Source: Nemania diffusa
Lineage: Eukaryota > Ascomycota > Sordariomycetes > Xylariales > Xylariaceae
Length of the DNA: 64,000 bases
Direction of reading: 5' to 3'
Assembly (NCBI GenBank): GCA_038501195.1
Contig: JBBPUQ010000001.1
Coordinates: 1,736,001 to 1,800,000, forward strand
The notes beneath the pieces are model-generated. The model was not told where the DNA came from. It searched no databases and saw nothing but the letters and a program-made list of their open reading frames with translations. How positions within the stretch are numbered: the first letter of the stretch is position 1; each line of letters opens with the position of its first letter. Both the position numbers and the translations under genes were made by a program. This document shows positions 22,799 through 35,600 of this stretch, one piece after another.

Positions 22799-24568
22799 AT
22801 GATCGGACTTCTTAATATACTCCTATTACTTTACATTGATGTGGTATCGTCAAAGCTGACGGACCCCGGATATGACTGCCGCCCAGGCCAACAATGTTGG
22901 CCTTCGACAGAGCAATGGAGTGACTTCAATGCGAGCATTGACGGTCGCCTTTACCAAACTATTCCTATCGCTGCTCCTTGCTATCAGAACTCTCCCCTCT
23001 ATGACGAAGAAGCTTGTACGATAGTTCAGGGGTACTACGGAGATAGTATTACCAGAGGAAAACACTTCGGTCAGACGTATTGGTTGAACTGGGAAACGAA
23101 CCGCAATTCCGGCTGCGCATTGCTCGAGTCAGACCCAACTAAGACTCTCTATAGCAATTGCTCTCTTGCAAGGTTGGCCTCTTACTACGTGGACGTTGGA
23201 AACACATCCCATATCTCTGCAACGCTTCAATTTGCAAAGACGCACAACATCCGCATCAGCATCAAGAATACGGGTCATGACTTCTACGGTCGATCCTCTG
23301 CGCCCGACACTCTCGCGATCTGGACTCACAATTTGGATACCTTGAACTTCTATTCGAATTTTACTGCGAATAACTGTCCCTCATCTAATGGCCAAAACGT
23401 CGGCGAGTTGGGCGCTGGGGTAGTCGCTGGAGATGCCTATCGTTTCTTCAGCAGCCACGGCATGGATATTACAGGGGGATACGAACAGTCAGTTGGACTG
23501 GCCGGCGGATTTGCCCAAGGAGGCGGTGTCGGTTCCTTCACCACTACCTACGGCCTCATGGCCGACAATGCCGTTGAATTTGAGATAGTGACCGCTGACG
23601 GAGAAGTCCGCATCGTGAACCAGTGCAATGACCCGGATCTCTTCTGGGCCATGCGTGGTGGAGGAGGCGGCACGTATGCCATCCTAACCAAATACCGAGT
23701 CCAGGTCTATCCCTCGCTGCCTATACATGTCTTCAATTTCATCGCAAACTTTACTGGGCCCAGCGCGCTGGGCAACGATACCATGAACAACACGGCTCTT
23801 CGCGACATCCTCACAGCTCACGCAAACAACCAACCCGACTGGTCAACACAATTGGTAACTGGCCAGATTGAGTACTTTCCCGAGAGAGTATCAGTGAACT
23901 TAGTTCTGCCATACGGCGACGATGGCTCCAAACTGAAGTCAGCAACTGCATCATTCTCGCAATTCCTGGGTAATAGAACCGACCTAGCCGTCTCTTCACA
24001 CGGCTATGTTTCGTATGATAATTACGCAGCCTACCTCGAAGTCACTGCCGCGGATGCCCGGGTGACTGAGCCATCCGGGATATTTTCGCTGCTCTCAACT
24101 CGCCTCATTCCCCGCGAAGTGTTTGCTTCTCCCAGTACAGTTGAAGAACTAGTAGATGGCGTCATGCAGGGCATTGCGACAGCGAGAAGCCTTCTAAATC
24201 TCACAGGCACCCAGATAGTCCCCGAAACGCCCGTCACGAATCTCGACTCTAGCCACTCGACATCCGTCCACCCAGCGTGGCGTACCGCGCTCTGGCATGT
24301 GATCCACGTGGGCGAGTGGCTGGAGCCGTTAGAGGACGATGTTATGCAGCGGACTACAGAAGGCTTTTTGAAGCTGATAGAGCCCCTGAAGAAGTTATCC
24401 CCAGGTGGCGGTGCGTACCTCAACGAAGCGAATTATCTGGAGCCGGACTGGCAACAGACTTATTTTGGTTCCAACTATGATAGACTGCTGGAAGTAAAGG
24501 AGAAGTATGATCCAACTCATATCTTTGACTGCTACAAGTGCGTGGGATGGAGAGGCCAGGAAGAGTAA
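22799..24568 (+). CDS. Secreted FAD-linked oxidoreductase, berberine-bridge-enzyme type (589 aa)
   Basis: A single exon begins with a hydrophobic signal peptide (MIGLLNILLLLYIDVVSS). The FAD_binding_4/PCMH part includes ISATLQFAKTHNIRISIKNT and GHDFYGRSS (residues about 137-165); the histidine of GHD is at the position that carries covalent 8-alpha-histidyl FAD in this family. SVGLAGGFAQGGGVG (about 230-245) corresponds to the second FAD loop but lacks the cysteine of bicovalent enzymes, so a single covalent bond is more likely. The BBE C-terminal motif is YLNEANYLEPDWQQTYFG with YDPTHIFDCYKCVG (about 540-582). Several N-glycosylation sequons support secretion. Such enzymes oxidise alcohols, sugars or secondary metabolites; this substrate is unknown. 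The adjacent Zn(II)2Cys6 gene may be its regulator (inference from position). Confidence 0.93.
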   Translation: MIGLLNILLLLYIDVVSSKLTDPGYDCRPGQQCWPSTEQWSDFNASIDGRLYQTIPIAAPCYQNSPLYDEEACTIVQGYYGDSITRGKHFGQTYWLNWETNRNSGCALLESDPTKTLYSNCSLARLASYYVDVGNTSHISATLQFAKTHNIRISIKNTGHDFYGRSSAPDTLAIWTHNLDTLNFYSNFTANNCPSSNGQNVGELGAGVVAGDAYRFFSSHGMDITGGYEQSVGLAGGFAQGGGVGSFTTTYGLMADNAVEFEIVTADGEVRIVNQCNDPDLFWAMRGGGGGTYAILTKYRVQVYPSLPIHVFNFIANFTGPSALGNDTMNNTALRDILTAHANNQPDWSTQLVTGQIEYFPERVSVNLVLPYGDDGSKLKSATASFSQFLGNRTDLAVSSHGYVSYDNYAAYLEVTAADARVTEPSGIFSLLSTRLIPREVFASPSTVEELVDGVMQGIATARSLLNLTGTQIVPETPVTNLDSSHSTSVHPAWRTALWHVIHVGEWLEPLEDDVMQRTTEGFLKLIEPLKKLSPGGGAYLNEANYLEPDWQQTYFGSNYDRLLEVKEKYDPTHIFDCYKCVGWRGQEE

Positions 24569-25505
24569 GTGGTTCTAAGACTAAAGTGTTTGTGGATTTC
24601 AAGGCTAACATATCTAAGTCCATTATATTCCGACTATTAAGAAAATGGGAGAGTTGGAGGAGGGTGTAATATCTGTGGCTTCGGTAATTTATTTATCTCA
24701 GGTGTCTTAGACTAGAAATCTATAGAACGCAGTGTATTCTCTCCGAGCTATGAGCTACCCCTATTCTTTATAGTTGATATATTATATATTTGTATAATAT
24801 AACGAACGTTACACGCCGTACAAGGTTAGAACTTCCTGTTGACTCCTAGAATTAAGTTAAAAAGGAACGGAAGCACAATATATTTTCATCCTGTGTACAC
24901 TAATATCCGAGATTCAATGTAGTGTCTTTATTATCTGTGTAAGCGTACACCTGTCGCAGCCTCAGACATACGAAATCTCTAGTAATATTGCCCCTGTATC
25001 AAAAAATAAAAATTCCCCACTACATCTAAGCAGTCAATAACGAAGGTAGTTTTATGGGAGCCTAACTAGGTAAGCTGCGTAAGCATGTCCGTCGTCGAAG
25101 TGTATACCGAAATAGGAAAGGAGCAAGGATTAAGTCATCAAGGCACAATGCGGGTACTACATCACAGGCAACATAATTAATTAAGTGCCTACCGGCTTCA
25201 AATGGATCCAAAATACACTTGCAGTCAGCGATATAGCGGTACGGGGCTTATAGCGTCGAATTGTATGCTCAATTGGGATGAGGTTGCTTCTGAAGTCGTG
25301 TCAAACGCGGCCTGTCCGTGCTTTTGCAAACTTCTGTCTCTTCTGTCTCCAAGTTGCGAATGCCAATGCCATGTTAAATAGTCTTCGAAGTTCCTTCATT
25401 CGACTGATGTCTATATCACATCAAACCTTCTTAACCTCTCAACACAACCACCAACCTACACTGAAAAGCATAGATTAACATACCAAGAACACACTCGGGA
25501 TCATC
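24569..25505. other. Intergenic, AT-rich
   Basis: No gene is recognised between the oxidoreductase and the membrane protein gene. A 66-codon frame (25278-25478) has no signature. Confidence 0.55.
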
Positions 25506-26396
25506 ATGACTATCAACGCAAACGGCATTGTCTCCATCGTGGAGCTGATTGTCTACATCCCAGCTATGATAGCATCCATCATAGTCTGTTTTCGACATGG
25601 CATACATAGGGCATCGGGTTGGATTTTTACTCTCATTCTATGCGGAGTGAAAATTGCCGGTGCCATCTGCCAGCTTCTCACAATAACCAACAAATCCGAC
25701 AACTTACTTACAGCGACCTTAATTATCGATTCTATTGGTATATCCCCCCTCCTCTTCGCTACCTTAGGGGTGATCTCGCGGTTGTAAGTATCCCCAAGAC
25801 ATAATATATTTATCAATATTACTATTGGAAGACAGATTTAACTTTGGTGCAGTGTGGATTGGATCAACTTCAGGGGGACCGAGCTATTCAGCACGAAGCA
25901 ATTTCGTTTTGTTCAAGTTCTTATCACCGTCGGTTTGATTCTCAGTATTGTTGGGGGTACTAGCGGGTCTACGTCCAACGATGGTCAAGTCACGGTCCCC
26001 GGCACAAGCAAGGCTGGCATCATTTTATACCTTGTTGCCTTCGTCGGCCTTACTTTCTTCCTTTTAGTCTCATCCAGCTATAGGAATACAGTGCCCACTC
26101 AAGAGCGCCGAAGCGCTGTTGCGGTAGCGATCGCCTGGCCCTTCATCCTGACACGCCTCATATACTCTGTCTTGGCGGTGTTTCTCCACAACAGCACCTT
26201 CTCTATCATCGGCGGAAGTGTTGCTGTGCATGTGGCTTTGGCTGTTGTCGAGGAGTTTCTGGTAGTCATCGACTATTTGATATTAGGTTTCAGCTTGCGA
26301 AGACTGGAGCCTGAGCAGCAAGGGGCGCTAGCTAATCGTGCCTGGAAAGGGCGTCGAACCCGAGGCGATCATCGAGGCGGACACAGCCAGCAATGA
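25506..26396 (+). CDS. Multi-pass membrane protein, DUF7702-like (273 aa)
   Basis: Exons 25506-25783 and 25853-26396 are joined by a 69-bp intron (GTAAGT donor, TGCAG acceptor) with matching phase, giving SRFVDWINF. About seven hydrophobic spans are visible, including VSIVELIVYIPAMIASIIVC, WIFTLILCGVKIAGAICQLL, SPLLFATLGVISRF, FVQVLITVGLILSIVGG, GIILYLVAFVGLTFFLLVSS and VAIAWPFILTRLIYSVLAVF. The order and the NGIVSIVELIVYIP start resemble the fungal DUF7702 integral-membrane family, whose function is unknown. The C-terminal tail is basic and rich in arginine, glycine and histidine (WKGRRTRGDHRGGH). Family assignment is from memory of the pattern and moderately sure; the membrane topology is well supported. 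Confidence 0.85.
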
Positions 26397-27785
26397 TTCG
26401 GTATACATCAAAAGTCACGAATGGATAGTGCGGTGGACTTGTGTTAATTTCCATTATATTTTTCCCTGTATTATAAGTAGTGCCCCCTATTTCCCTAGTT
26501 AGAAGCCCAGTCCTCATAGACTTCAATTCTGTTAGATTATTAAATCCCATTTATCTAAAGCTTTTATAGCTGCTATGAAGACACTCAGATCCCTAGAGGG
26601 TGGTGTTATTCATATAGTTGACGTACTTTGAGGCCGAGGATTTCGCGCAGGTGTGAGGCTCGCTCAAGATGACTGATCTATTAGCGTGTTAATAATGTAT
26701 GTTCTAAGGGCGGGAACTTGTCACGGAACAGAACTACAACGCTAAGCCACAGCACCACTGATGCAGAGCAAAAGTAGAACGTTGTCAAAGTGGAAACTTT
26801 GACTGTTTGCAGATCTTATATATGGGACCGTGATAGAGCTCCATGTTCTATCTAGTGGTCGCAGATACGGTGAAACTTAATCTTCTAATGAAAACTTGAA
26901 ATTCCAACGATATATCAACTTAGTTATAGAAGATTAGAAAGAAAGCTCTTGTTCTTTCTAAAAGACTCCAAGTGCTGAGCATTCGCCAAGTTAGTGGTGA
27001 CCAGGCGCTACAGTGCCTACAAATTACAGCCAAGCTTTAGGGGAACAAGAGAAATTGGGGATCATACAGCGGACAGTGGTGATAGAAGCAACAAAATCTA
27101 GGTACTTTGATAGTTGGTGGCTATGGTCACCCATATCATATTTTTAAGTGCACCAACGAGCTACTATAGGATCTGCGGGGAGTGTACCTATCTATCTATA
27201 GGTAGGGATTCTAGGACCTAGGTAGGTTGTAATTAAAGCCAAACAGAGGGCTGCGGCTGCAGGACGCCATGTCTTCCCCTCCATCATGACGTGGTCGCTT
27301 TGCCGGTTTGCCATGATTTTCATCGTAGATACAGAGCGCTCTTTCTAGTCAAGCTAAGTAGCTACTTATAGAGCTCAGCTTATGATGCTGTTGTTCAATT
27401 CACTCGCAGTGACTAGTTTGATCCATATTCGCCTCTCTATTTAGCTTGATGCGTGTGTTATGCAGGCTGAAGGTCATGATAGCGTTGTAGTGAAGGTAAG
27501 ACTAGACAGCCTGCTTTGTTCTATGACGCATGTGCTGTCTTTGAGGCACAATGCAGGATGCCGGTAAGCATGCATCTAACTAAATCAATGCAACGTGTGT
27601 CAAGCTATCTTGATGGCCTAAGGGAGCTAGGTCTCGGTATGTAAGACTTAATACCATAAGTACATCCGACATATCCTATGAGACATCTGCAAATGCTGCC
27701 CTACAATATCATCTCACACAATACCGTCCCCATAGTTTCTCCTGGTGTTCTTAAGTAGTACCTAGGTCCCATTCGGAATTACACG
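26397..27785. other. Intergenic, no gene recognised
   Basis: 1.4 kb with no coding signal. It contains TATCTATCTATAGGTAGGG and CCTAGGTAGGTTG near 27190-27230, part of the dispersed motif family seen across the window. Confidence 0.55.
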
Positions 27786-29239
27786 ATGCTTCGGGGTGAT
27801 CTATCAAACTTACGACGAGGAGGCAGTGCTTCCTCTAGCCGAGCTGGCTCATTTCGCGGCTCCTGGCGGGGTAATAGCAGGGGAGGTTGGCGGCAGAGCA
27901 AGGATCGTATCCCCAACAAGGTCGATGATCAGGTGCCGTTGGGAAAGCTCGTCACGGAGTTCAAGGCAGGGGATATCGCTAGCTCAGCTGTTTCTACAGC
28001 GGAGGCACGCATTACGAATTGCACATACGCAGCCTCATACTCGTTGAATGACGAAAAGCCTCTCAAGATTATAGTACCAGGTGTGCTACTCTAGAATTCA
28101 GAATTGGAGACTCAACCCGGAAGATTAACAGGTGTTATTTAGGGCGACCCTCTAGTTGGACACCTCCTAAACTACCTTGTCAACTTCCTAGTGATCATGG
28201 CGACTACCTTCGTGATCAGAATGGTGCACGCTTTCCTGATCATCCCATACAATCAGCTGTTCAGGCTCTGTTTGCCCTGAGTGACACTTTTGATCCCTCG
28301 AGCATTGATATCATGGGGTGCGCAAGCACACTGGGAGATATCTTGCGATTTGTCCGATCAATCGAGTCGACATTTCGTTTCGATGTTGAGGTAGTCGGCA
28401 ATACCCTATTCCTAATTCGCAATTGCAAGGATGACGTGATACCCGACGTTCGCGGCTATGGTCATTCATTTTTGACCGCCTTCACATCAAGTGACCCCGA
28501 TGATGGGGATATCAAGTCTCACCAGCGTGTTGTATCTTACAATTTCGGTGGCTTGAAGTGCCTTGTCCGCTTCGAATGTGACGCTTATTTACTTAAATGC
28601 GATGATCACGACACTCTGGTCACTGAACCGAAATTAAGTCTACTTTCACCACCACTGGATTCGATACGTCTACAGAAAGCCGGCACCATAGTGCCCCAAG
28701 ACTCAATTGCGGAGATAAAAACTAAGTCTCGATTCCTAGGGGTGATACAAAAGAGCGACCATCTTCCGCGCCTCTGGGTTCGACAAATACCACACTTTAT
28801 CACCGCATACCACGATCGGGGCACCTTCCAAGACGTCGAAGTTAATGATGTGCGTCAGGACTTGTTGACATGGGAAATACAACATCAAGATGAATTGAAG
28901 AAGTTTGCCTCAATACTACGTCAACTACTCACAGAGGTCAAGCGCTCAAGCCATCTAAAGCTGGAGATATATCGAGCAGGAACTGGGCCATTACAGCTCA
29001 GAGAACGACCAGATCCAGTAGGTCAGGCCCTCCCAAGCTCTTGGAGGGACCGTTGGGTCATTAGGCCTGAGCCGGGCTGTGTGAGTTTGGCCAATGGGAA
29101 TGATGATAGTGATGAAGATAGCGAGACATATCCGTCAGCAAGGATGTCTTCTGAGGAATCTGATAGCTCAGAAGCGGACTTTTCGTTTGACTACACTGCA
29201 TGTAGCACTGCGTGTGGATACTGTGGGAATTGTGCATAA
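27786..29239 (+). CDS. RGG-rich protein of the fungal family often mislabelled geranylgeranyl pyrophosphate synthetase (463 aa)
   Basis: Exons 27786-28080 and 28143-29239 flank a 62-bp intron (GTGTGC donor, TTTAG acceptor) and read through as IIVPGRPSSWTPP. The N-terminus is arginine/glycine/serine-rich (NLRRGGSASSSRAGSFRGSW, residues 8-27), as in RNA-binding RGG tails. Family landmarks are ITNCTYAASYSLNDEKPLKI, IVPGRPSSWTPP, GDYLRDQNGARFPDHP, MGCASTLGDILRFV, FRFDVEVVGNTLFLI, VRGYGHSF and VVSYNFGGLKCLVRFECD. The C-terminus is acidic (NDDSDEDSE and SSEESDSSEAD) and ends cysteine-rich (ACSTACGYCGNCA). In fungal genomes this family often carries the name geranylgeranyl pyrophosphate synthetase. 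I see no DDxxD prenyltransferase motif, so I would not accept that name. It lies on the same strand 427 bp before the helicase/AAA gene. Confidence 0.85.
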
Positions 29240-29666
29240 AAGGCCGGCTCTTGTCATCGAATAGAACTGATATCTGGGGGATCATCAAAGTAGCTTTCCT
29301 TAATACACCCCTGCTGTTCTATGCCATTGCGCCTCCCGGGCGGTAGCCTGATGAGACACTTCACTTGACTCAATCAATCAATACCCAAACTTGCATATGC
29401 ATAGAAAGTAGAAGACTTGACTCGATCTTATGCGTGCTGCCGACTGATGTAAGGACAGTAAAGGTGCCAGAACAGCGTTTGTGACGAACCAATGCTACCC
29501 TCTATTAAATTGCCTTTCTACCCCCGCATACAAAGCCGCAAAAGCCTTCTAGGAACCTCCTAATTATATCATCAACTGGATCTACTAGACCATTACAACT
29601 ACTTCCTCTGGCTTTATCTTGAGTCTACACTTCTCAATTATTTTGATATTATCAGCAGAAGCCGCG
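29240..29666. other. Promoter region of helicase/AAA gene
   Basis: Spacer between two same-strand genes, with no gene of its own. In-frame TTG codons upstream of 29667 extend the open frame but carry no family similarity, so the ATG at 29667 is taken as the start. Confidence 0.55.
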
Positions 29667-32600
29667 ATGTCTCAAAGGCCTGCGTGGACTGGAGATAGAC
29701 GTTCACATCCCCAGCGAGGGGCGGGTTCCAACAACAACTTCAGGGCCTCGGGGCGACCCCAACATCTCGAGAAGACGTTCAACAATATTCTTAAGGGCTA
29801 TTGGAAAATCGTACGGCCCCCGAATGCCCGAGATTTTCTTGAGAGCATTGTGATACAGCAAGATAAGACCGCCTGCCTAGAAAGGCTCGCTTCTTCGAAG
29901 GCAGGACAAGAGGCAATACATAAGGCACTGACTATAACTGATTCCGCGTCGTTTATGAATACAGTCGTTTCGGAACTATTTGCATTTCTCGAAGATCCAG
30001 TAATTCTCCCAAGGCTTCTCTGTTTCCCATTCTATTTTGCACGATCGTTATTGACACCGGGTTTCCAACAGGAACTCCAGAGACTATGTGACGGAGAACT
30101 CTTAGCCCAGATTCTCTGGGTTATTGTAGATCCACCTCTGTTCTGGAATAATCTTCTCCGAAGCGCGAGGAATAATTTATTGGACACCAAGGCGCTAGAG
30201 GGTTTCGCATGGCTACTATTGCAACTGTTAATGCTACCATCTGCCCAGTCAACTGACTTCAGAGCGACAACCGAATCCTTAATACTGCCGGACGGCTCGC
30301 TCCCCTTTCCAATACCCTCACCTAAGGCTGAACGATTATTTCGGCAGATCAAAGCCGTTGTAGTGCCGTCTTCTGCTTCTAGCACGAGTTTGATTTCGAC
30401 CGACGGCTTTACCCCTGGGGGGCGCCATGATAACGATTTCGCGAATTATCGAGATATTGCTATTCTCCCGACAAGGAATGAATTACTGTCAACCGAGTGG
30501 CCTTTCTATCTTCATGCCTCTTCTGTAGCAGAGGCAGATAAGCTAGACCGTCCTTTGATGCATCTTGGTAATCAATTCCGTCTATTAAGGGGGGATATGA
30601 ACAGCGACATGCAAGAAGAGTTTCTTAATGTCGCTACCAAAACGCGGAAGCGAGGTTTTCGAAATACCTTCATACCAAATCTTTACTTTGAAGGCTTTGA
30701 CCAATCTGCGATGGACAAGGAGCGTCCCTGCACCTTTATGTTCAGATGCGACGATGACATACTTGGCACAATGCTGAGTATCCAAGGTGGCAATACTCTT
30801 GACAATAGGAAGAAGGCTCTCAAGCGAGTACCGGCTTTCCTCCGACACCAAAGTTTCGGGTGCCTCGTCAGAGGTAACAACATCCTAGGTTTCACTACTA
30901 TTGACAGGAATGAAGACCAGCTTGCGCTTAACCCCCCAAAGATATGTCTTCGAATCACAAGCGCTGATTCATTAGAGCAAATATTGCGTGCGCTCCAGGA
31001 AGGGCCACTTGATTACCTTCAACTTTCTACCCCTGTATTCGCATACGAGCCCGTACTCGAGAGGCTGCAACGCAAGACCGAGATTGAGCTTGCAAATGAT
31101 ATCCTCAACCTTTCTGAAACCCCCCAGCTTTCACACTTTTTACCTCAGACAATTATAGATTCTCTCCAACAGGCACACCCAGGAGCCTCGGATCTAAAGC
31201 AACTCCTTGGGTTATCACGGAGCATATCGTTAGATCCGTCACAGGTTCAAGCTCTTGTCCATGGGTTGACGTATCAAGTGAGCCTCATTCAAGGACCACC
31301 AGGTGCGCATTAAACCATTTATTATTTGCCTATCAGGATACTGATTTGTTCGTTCTAGGTACTGGCAAGTCTCTGGTTGGTGCTCTTCTGACAAAGGTTC
31401 TGCTCGATAACACTGACGAGACATTGCTTGTGCTTTCATACACCAATCACGCATTGGATCAATTCACTGAAGATTTGATGGATATTGGAATTGATAGTAA
31501 TAAGATTGTGCGGCTTGGGTCTAAATCTACTCTTCGAACAGCACCCCTCCTCCTGAGTGCTCAGAGTGATGTTAGTGTCGAACGAAGAAGGGGCCGATTC
31601 GAGTTGATCGATTTTCAAAAAGCTCGCATGAACGATCTGTTAGAGAAGATTGATGAGCATTCCGCTGATTTCTTTCAAGATAAAATTTCGCCCGATCAAG
31701 TATTTCAACACCTTCAATTTTCTCAGGAAGACGGGCATTTCTACGATGCATTGTCATTGCCTGAGAAAAGCGAGGGAGAGACGGTTGTAGGACCAAAAGG
31801 CAAGAAAATGCAGCCAGACTATCTTCTACAAAGATGGAAGAGCGGGAAAAATGCCGGTGCATTCGACGCGAGCCAGTCAAACTCCAACTGGAGTAGTGTG
31901 TGGAAGTTGAAGAAGTCCGAACGCCTCGATAAAGTCAAACAGTGGGAAAATGATATTAGGCAGGAGAAGTTATTAGAGCTGATAACACATATCAAGGACT
32001 TTAATAAGTCTCAGAAGACACTCCAGCGCTTAAGGAAACAGAAAACAGAGAGTATTCTTCAATCGAAGAGGATAATAGCTTGTACAACGACTGCTGCCTC
32101 TATGTATGCCTCCGAGATCCAATCAGCTGCGCCTGGCATCGTTGTCGTTGAGGAGGCAGGCGAGATCCTTGAAAGCCATATCCTGGCAGCAATGGGACCA
32201 ACGACGAAGCAGCTTATACAGATAGGCGACCACAAGCAACTACGTCCCAAAGTGAAGAGCTTCAAACTGAGCGTTGAATCAGGGAAAGGCTACGACCTGA
32301 ATCGCTCCCTTTTCGAAAGGCTCATGCTCCAGGGCCACCCAAGTTGCACTCTGCTGAACCAACATCGAATGCGTCCTGAAATCTCTGAGCTGATCAGGCA
32401 CAATTATCCAGCACTATACGATGCCCCCGGTACACACAATCGCCCTCACTTGCTTGGATTCCAGAGCGACGTCATTTTTGTAAACCATAGTCAACCAGAA
32501 GCCAAGCACAATGTACTTCTCGATAAATGGGACCCTAACATGAAGTCGAGTAAGCAGAATGTATACGAAGCAGATATGGTTTTGAAGTGCGTCCGCTATT

Positions 32601-35600
32601 TGGGCCAACAGAACTACAAGACTGACAACATCGTTATCTTGACCCCGTATCTAGTTCGTACCTTATAACTGCCCCTGAAGATCATCTGATACTAATGTTC
32701 ATAGGGCCAACTATCGTTGTTACGGGAAATGCTGGCTCGCGACCACGATCCTATCCTGAGCGACTTTGACAGTCATGACCTTGTCGAAGCTGGTGTTTTG
32801 CCAGCAGCGAGCGCAGATGTCAACAAGAAACCGATAAGACTATCTACCATAGATAATTATCAAGGAGAGGAGAGCGATATCGTCATCGCATCTATTACTA
32901 GGAGCAATGACGACGGGGAAATTGGCTTCATGGCGGCCCCTGAGCGCCTCAACGTTCTTGTCTCCCGAGCGCGGAACGCGCTGATCATGATTGGGAATGC
33001 AGAGACATTCATGAACGCAACAAAAGGTCGAGATGAATGGAAAAAACTGTTCGATCATTTTAAATCGAGAGGTAGAATCTACGATGGTTTCCCTGTCAAG
33101 TGTGAGAAGCATCCCGATTGCAAGATGACTATCCGTTCCCCTGATGAGTAAGCATTTTAGACCACTTCCTTCTAGCTTCTACATTCGCTCTCAATACTAG
33201 CCTGACAGCATATCAATGTTCACTATTTGCGATATTTACTGACGTTTGGTTTGGCGTAGATTTGACTTGCATTGCCCAGATGGAGGTTGTGCAGAGCCTT
33301 GTAGGTACTAAAGCAGCCGTTATTAAACTCTCAATTAACACTTCTGGATAGGCTCCGAAATTTTGTCCTGCGGCAAACATACGTGTCCAAAACGGTGTCA
33401 TGCCCGAGTTGACCATTCAGGAATTCCCTGCGGTGAGGTCATGAATGATGTTTGTGCCAATGGCCACGAGCTGGTATGGCAATGTTCTGATAACCGACCG
33501 CCTGCCTGTCAAACCTGTCGCCTAGAGAAGGAGGAGAGGGAACGGAAAGCACGCAGGGATAAAAATCTTGAGCTAGAACGTCAAGCGAAACAGCGAGCTT
33601 ATGCGAAGCAGCTCGCTGCTGTAAAAGACGAGATTGCACGCCAACAACAGGCAATGAAGGATCGCCTAGAGGAAAGGCGCCGGGAGCAGACTATCCGCCA
33701 GCACCAAGCTGAGTTGGCTCGTGTGACTAAACAGGCACAGAAGTCTTATAATGAAAATCCCCCAGCTCCACCCCAGGCGACTGCTGGAAGTGAACTAAGC
33801 CCTAGCACAGAAGCTTCTAATAACCAGGAATCTACTCCGAAGGAAGAAAGTCAGGACGACAATACTCCAGCTCAAGTCTCAGCAGATCAACCTCAGCCTG
33901 AAAAGCAAGAGACAGATAATAGCGCAGATCCAGATGTCGCGGATATTGGCGAGGCAGAGTCTGTCCCAGCTCGTCAACCGTCTTCTGCCGAGAGCGATTG
34001 GCAGCAGCAGAAGGATCTCGAGTTTGCCTCAAATGACGCTCTCGACTCTCTTATGGATATGATTGGCCTCGAAACAGTCAAGAAAGAGTTTCTCAACATC
34101 AAGGCTAGAGTTGATACGGCTGTTCGTCAAGGAGTAGACCTGAAGGACAACAGGCTCGGAGCGGCATTGCTAGGGAACCCAGGGACTGGTAAGGTTGATT
34201 GGTGTCTGACTTGATTTCGTACTAACTCATGATAGGTAAAACCACGGTCGCAAGATTGTATGGCAAGTTTCTATCGTCCATGGGGGTCATTCCAGGTGAC
34301 CACTTTGTGGAAACTACCGGCTCGCGTCTAGCGTACGAGGGCATACAGGGCGCTCAGGCTTTATTAGACGATCTTCTCCAAAAGGGCGGCGGGGTCTTTT
34401 TTCTCGACGAGGCATACCAGATTGTGTCGGGCTCTTCATTTGGGGGATCTCAAGTGCTAGACTTTCTCCTCGCCGAGATTGAAAACTGCACTGGAAAGAT
34501 CGTGTTTGTCTTTGCCGGATATCGCAAGCAGATGGAGACATTCTTCGCGCATAATCCGGGGATACCAAGTCGTATCCCAATTCGCCTCGACTTTCAGGAC
34601 TACGAGGATGATGAGCTGCTTCAGATTTTGTGTCATCAACTCGATAAGAAGTTCCAGGGTCGTATGAAGATTGAAGATGGTGCTGGGGGCCTTTACATGC
34701 GAATCGCATCGCGTCGGATTGGTAGCGGCCGTGGTCGCGAAGGCTTCGGAAATGCCCGAGAGGTCCATAACGTTCTGTCTATACTACTAGGAAGGCAGGC
34801 CGACAGGCTACACGGGAGTAGGAAACGTGGGGAAACCCCAGATGATCTCCTGCTACGCAAGATTGACATAATAGGTCCTGAACCTAGTCGAGCAATTTCT
34901 TCTAACAAGGATTGGCAAAAGCTCCAGAAGATGGTTGGGCTTGAGTCTGTGAAGCAATCGATCAAAGTCCTGGTCGACCGTCTTCAAACAAACTATGAGC
35001 GAGAGCTCAATGAGCAGCCGATTATAGGGTGTTCTCTCAACAAGGTCTTCGTAGGGAACCCCGGGACAGGCAAGACCACCGTAGCGAAACTATACGGCAA
35101 GATATTGGCAGCACTCGGACTCCTCAGCAACGGCGAAGTCGTTATCAAGAACCCGGCTGACTTTGTCGGTAGCGCACTAGGGCAATCAGAAAAGAATACC
35201 AAAGCAATCCTGGAGGCGACCAAAGGAAAGGTGCTCATTATCGATGAAGCGTACATGCTCGCCAGCGGACTCTCTGATACAGGAGGTACCAGCGATCCCT
35301 ATAAGACTGCAGTTATCGATACAATTGTTGCGGAAGTGCAATCTACATCCCTGGAAGACAGATGTGTGCTACTTCTGGGATACTCAGGACAGATGGAAGA
35401 CATGTTCCAAAAGGTCAATCCCGGTTTAGCACGACGGTTTCCCATGTCATCAGCGTTCGTCTTCGAGGACTACGATGACTCAGCCCTTCGAAGTATCCTT
35501 GATCTTAAGCTCAAGCAACAGGGGTTCCGGGCTGGAGAAACGGCCAAACAGGCCTGCATCTCCCTCCTTGGGCGTGCGCGCAACAGACCCAATTTTGGCA

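Noticed and set aside
24031..24423. Antisense frames inside the FAD oxidoreductase, helicase, sedolisin and GPN3 genes
   Set aside because: They are mirror frames of strongly supported genes, caused by G+C-rich third positions.
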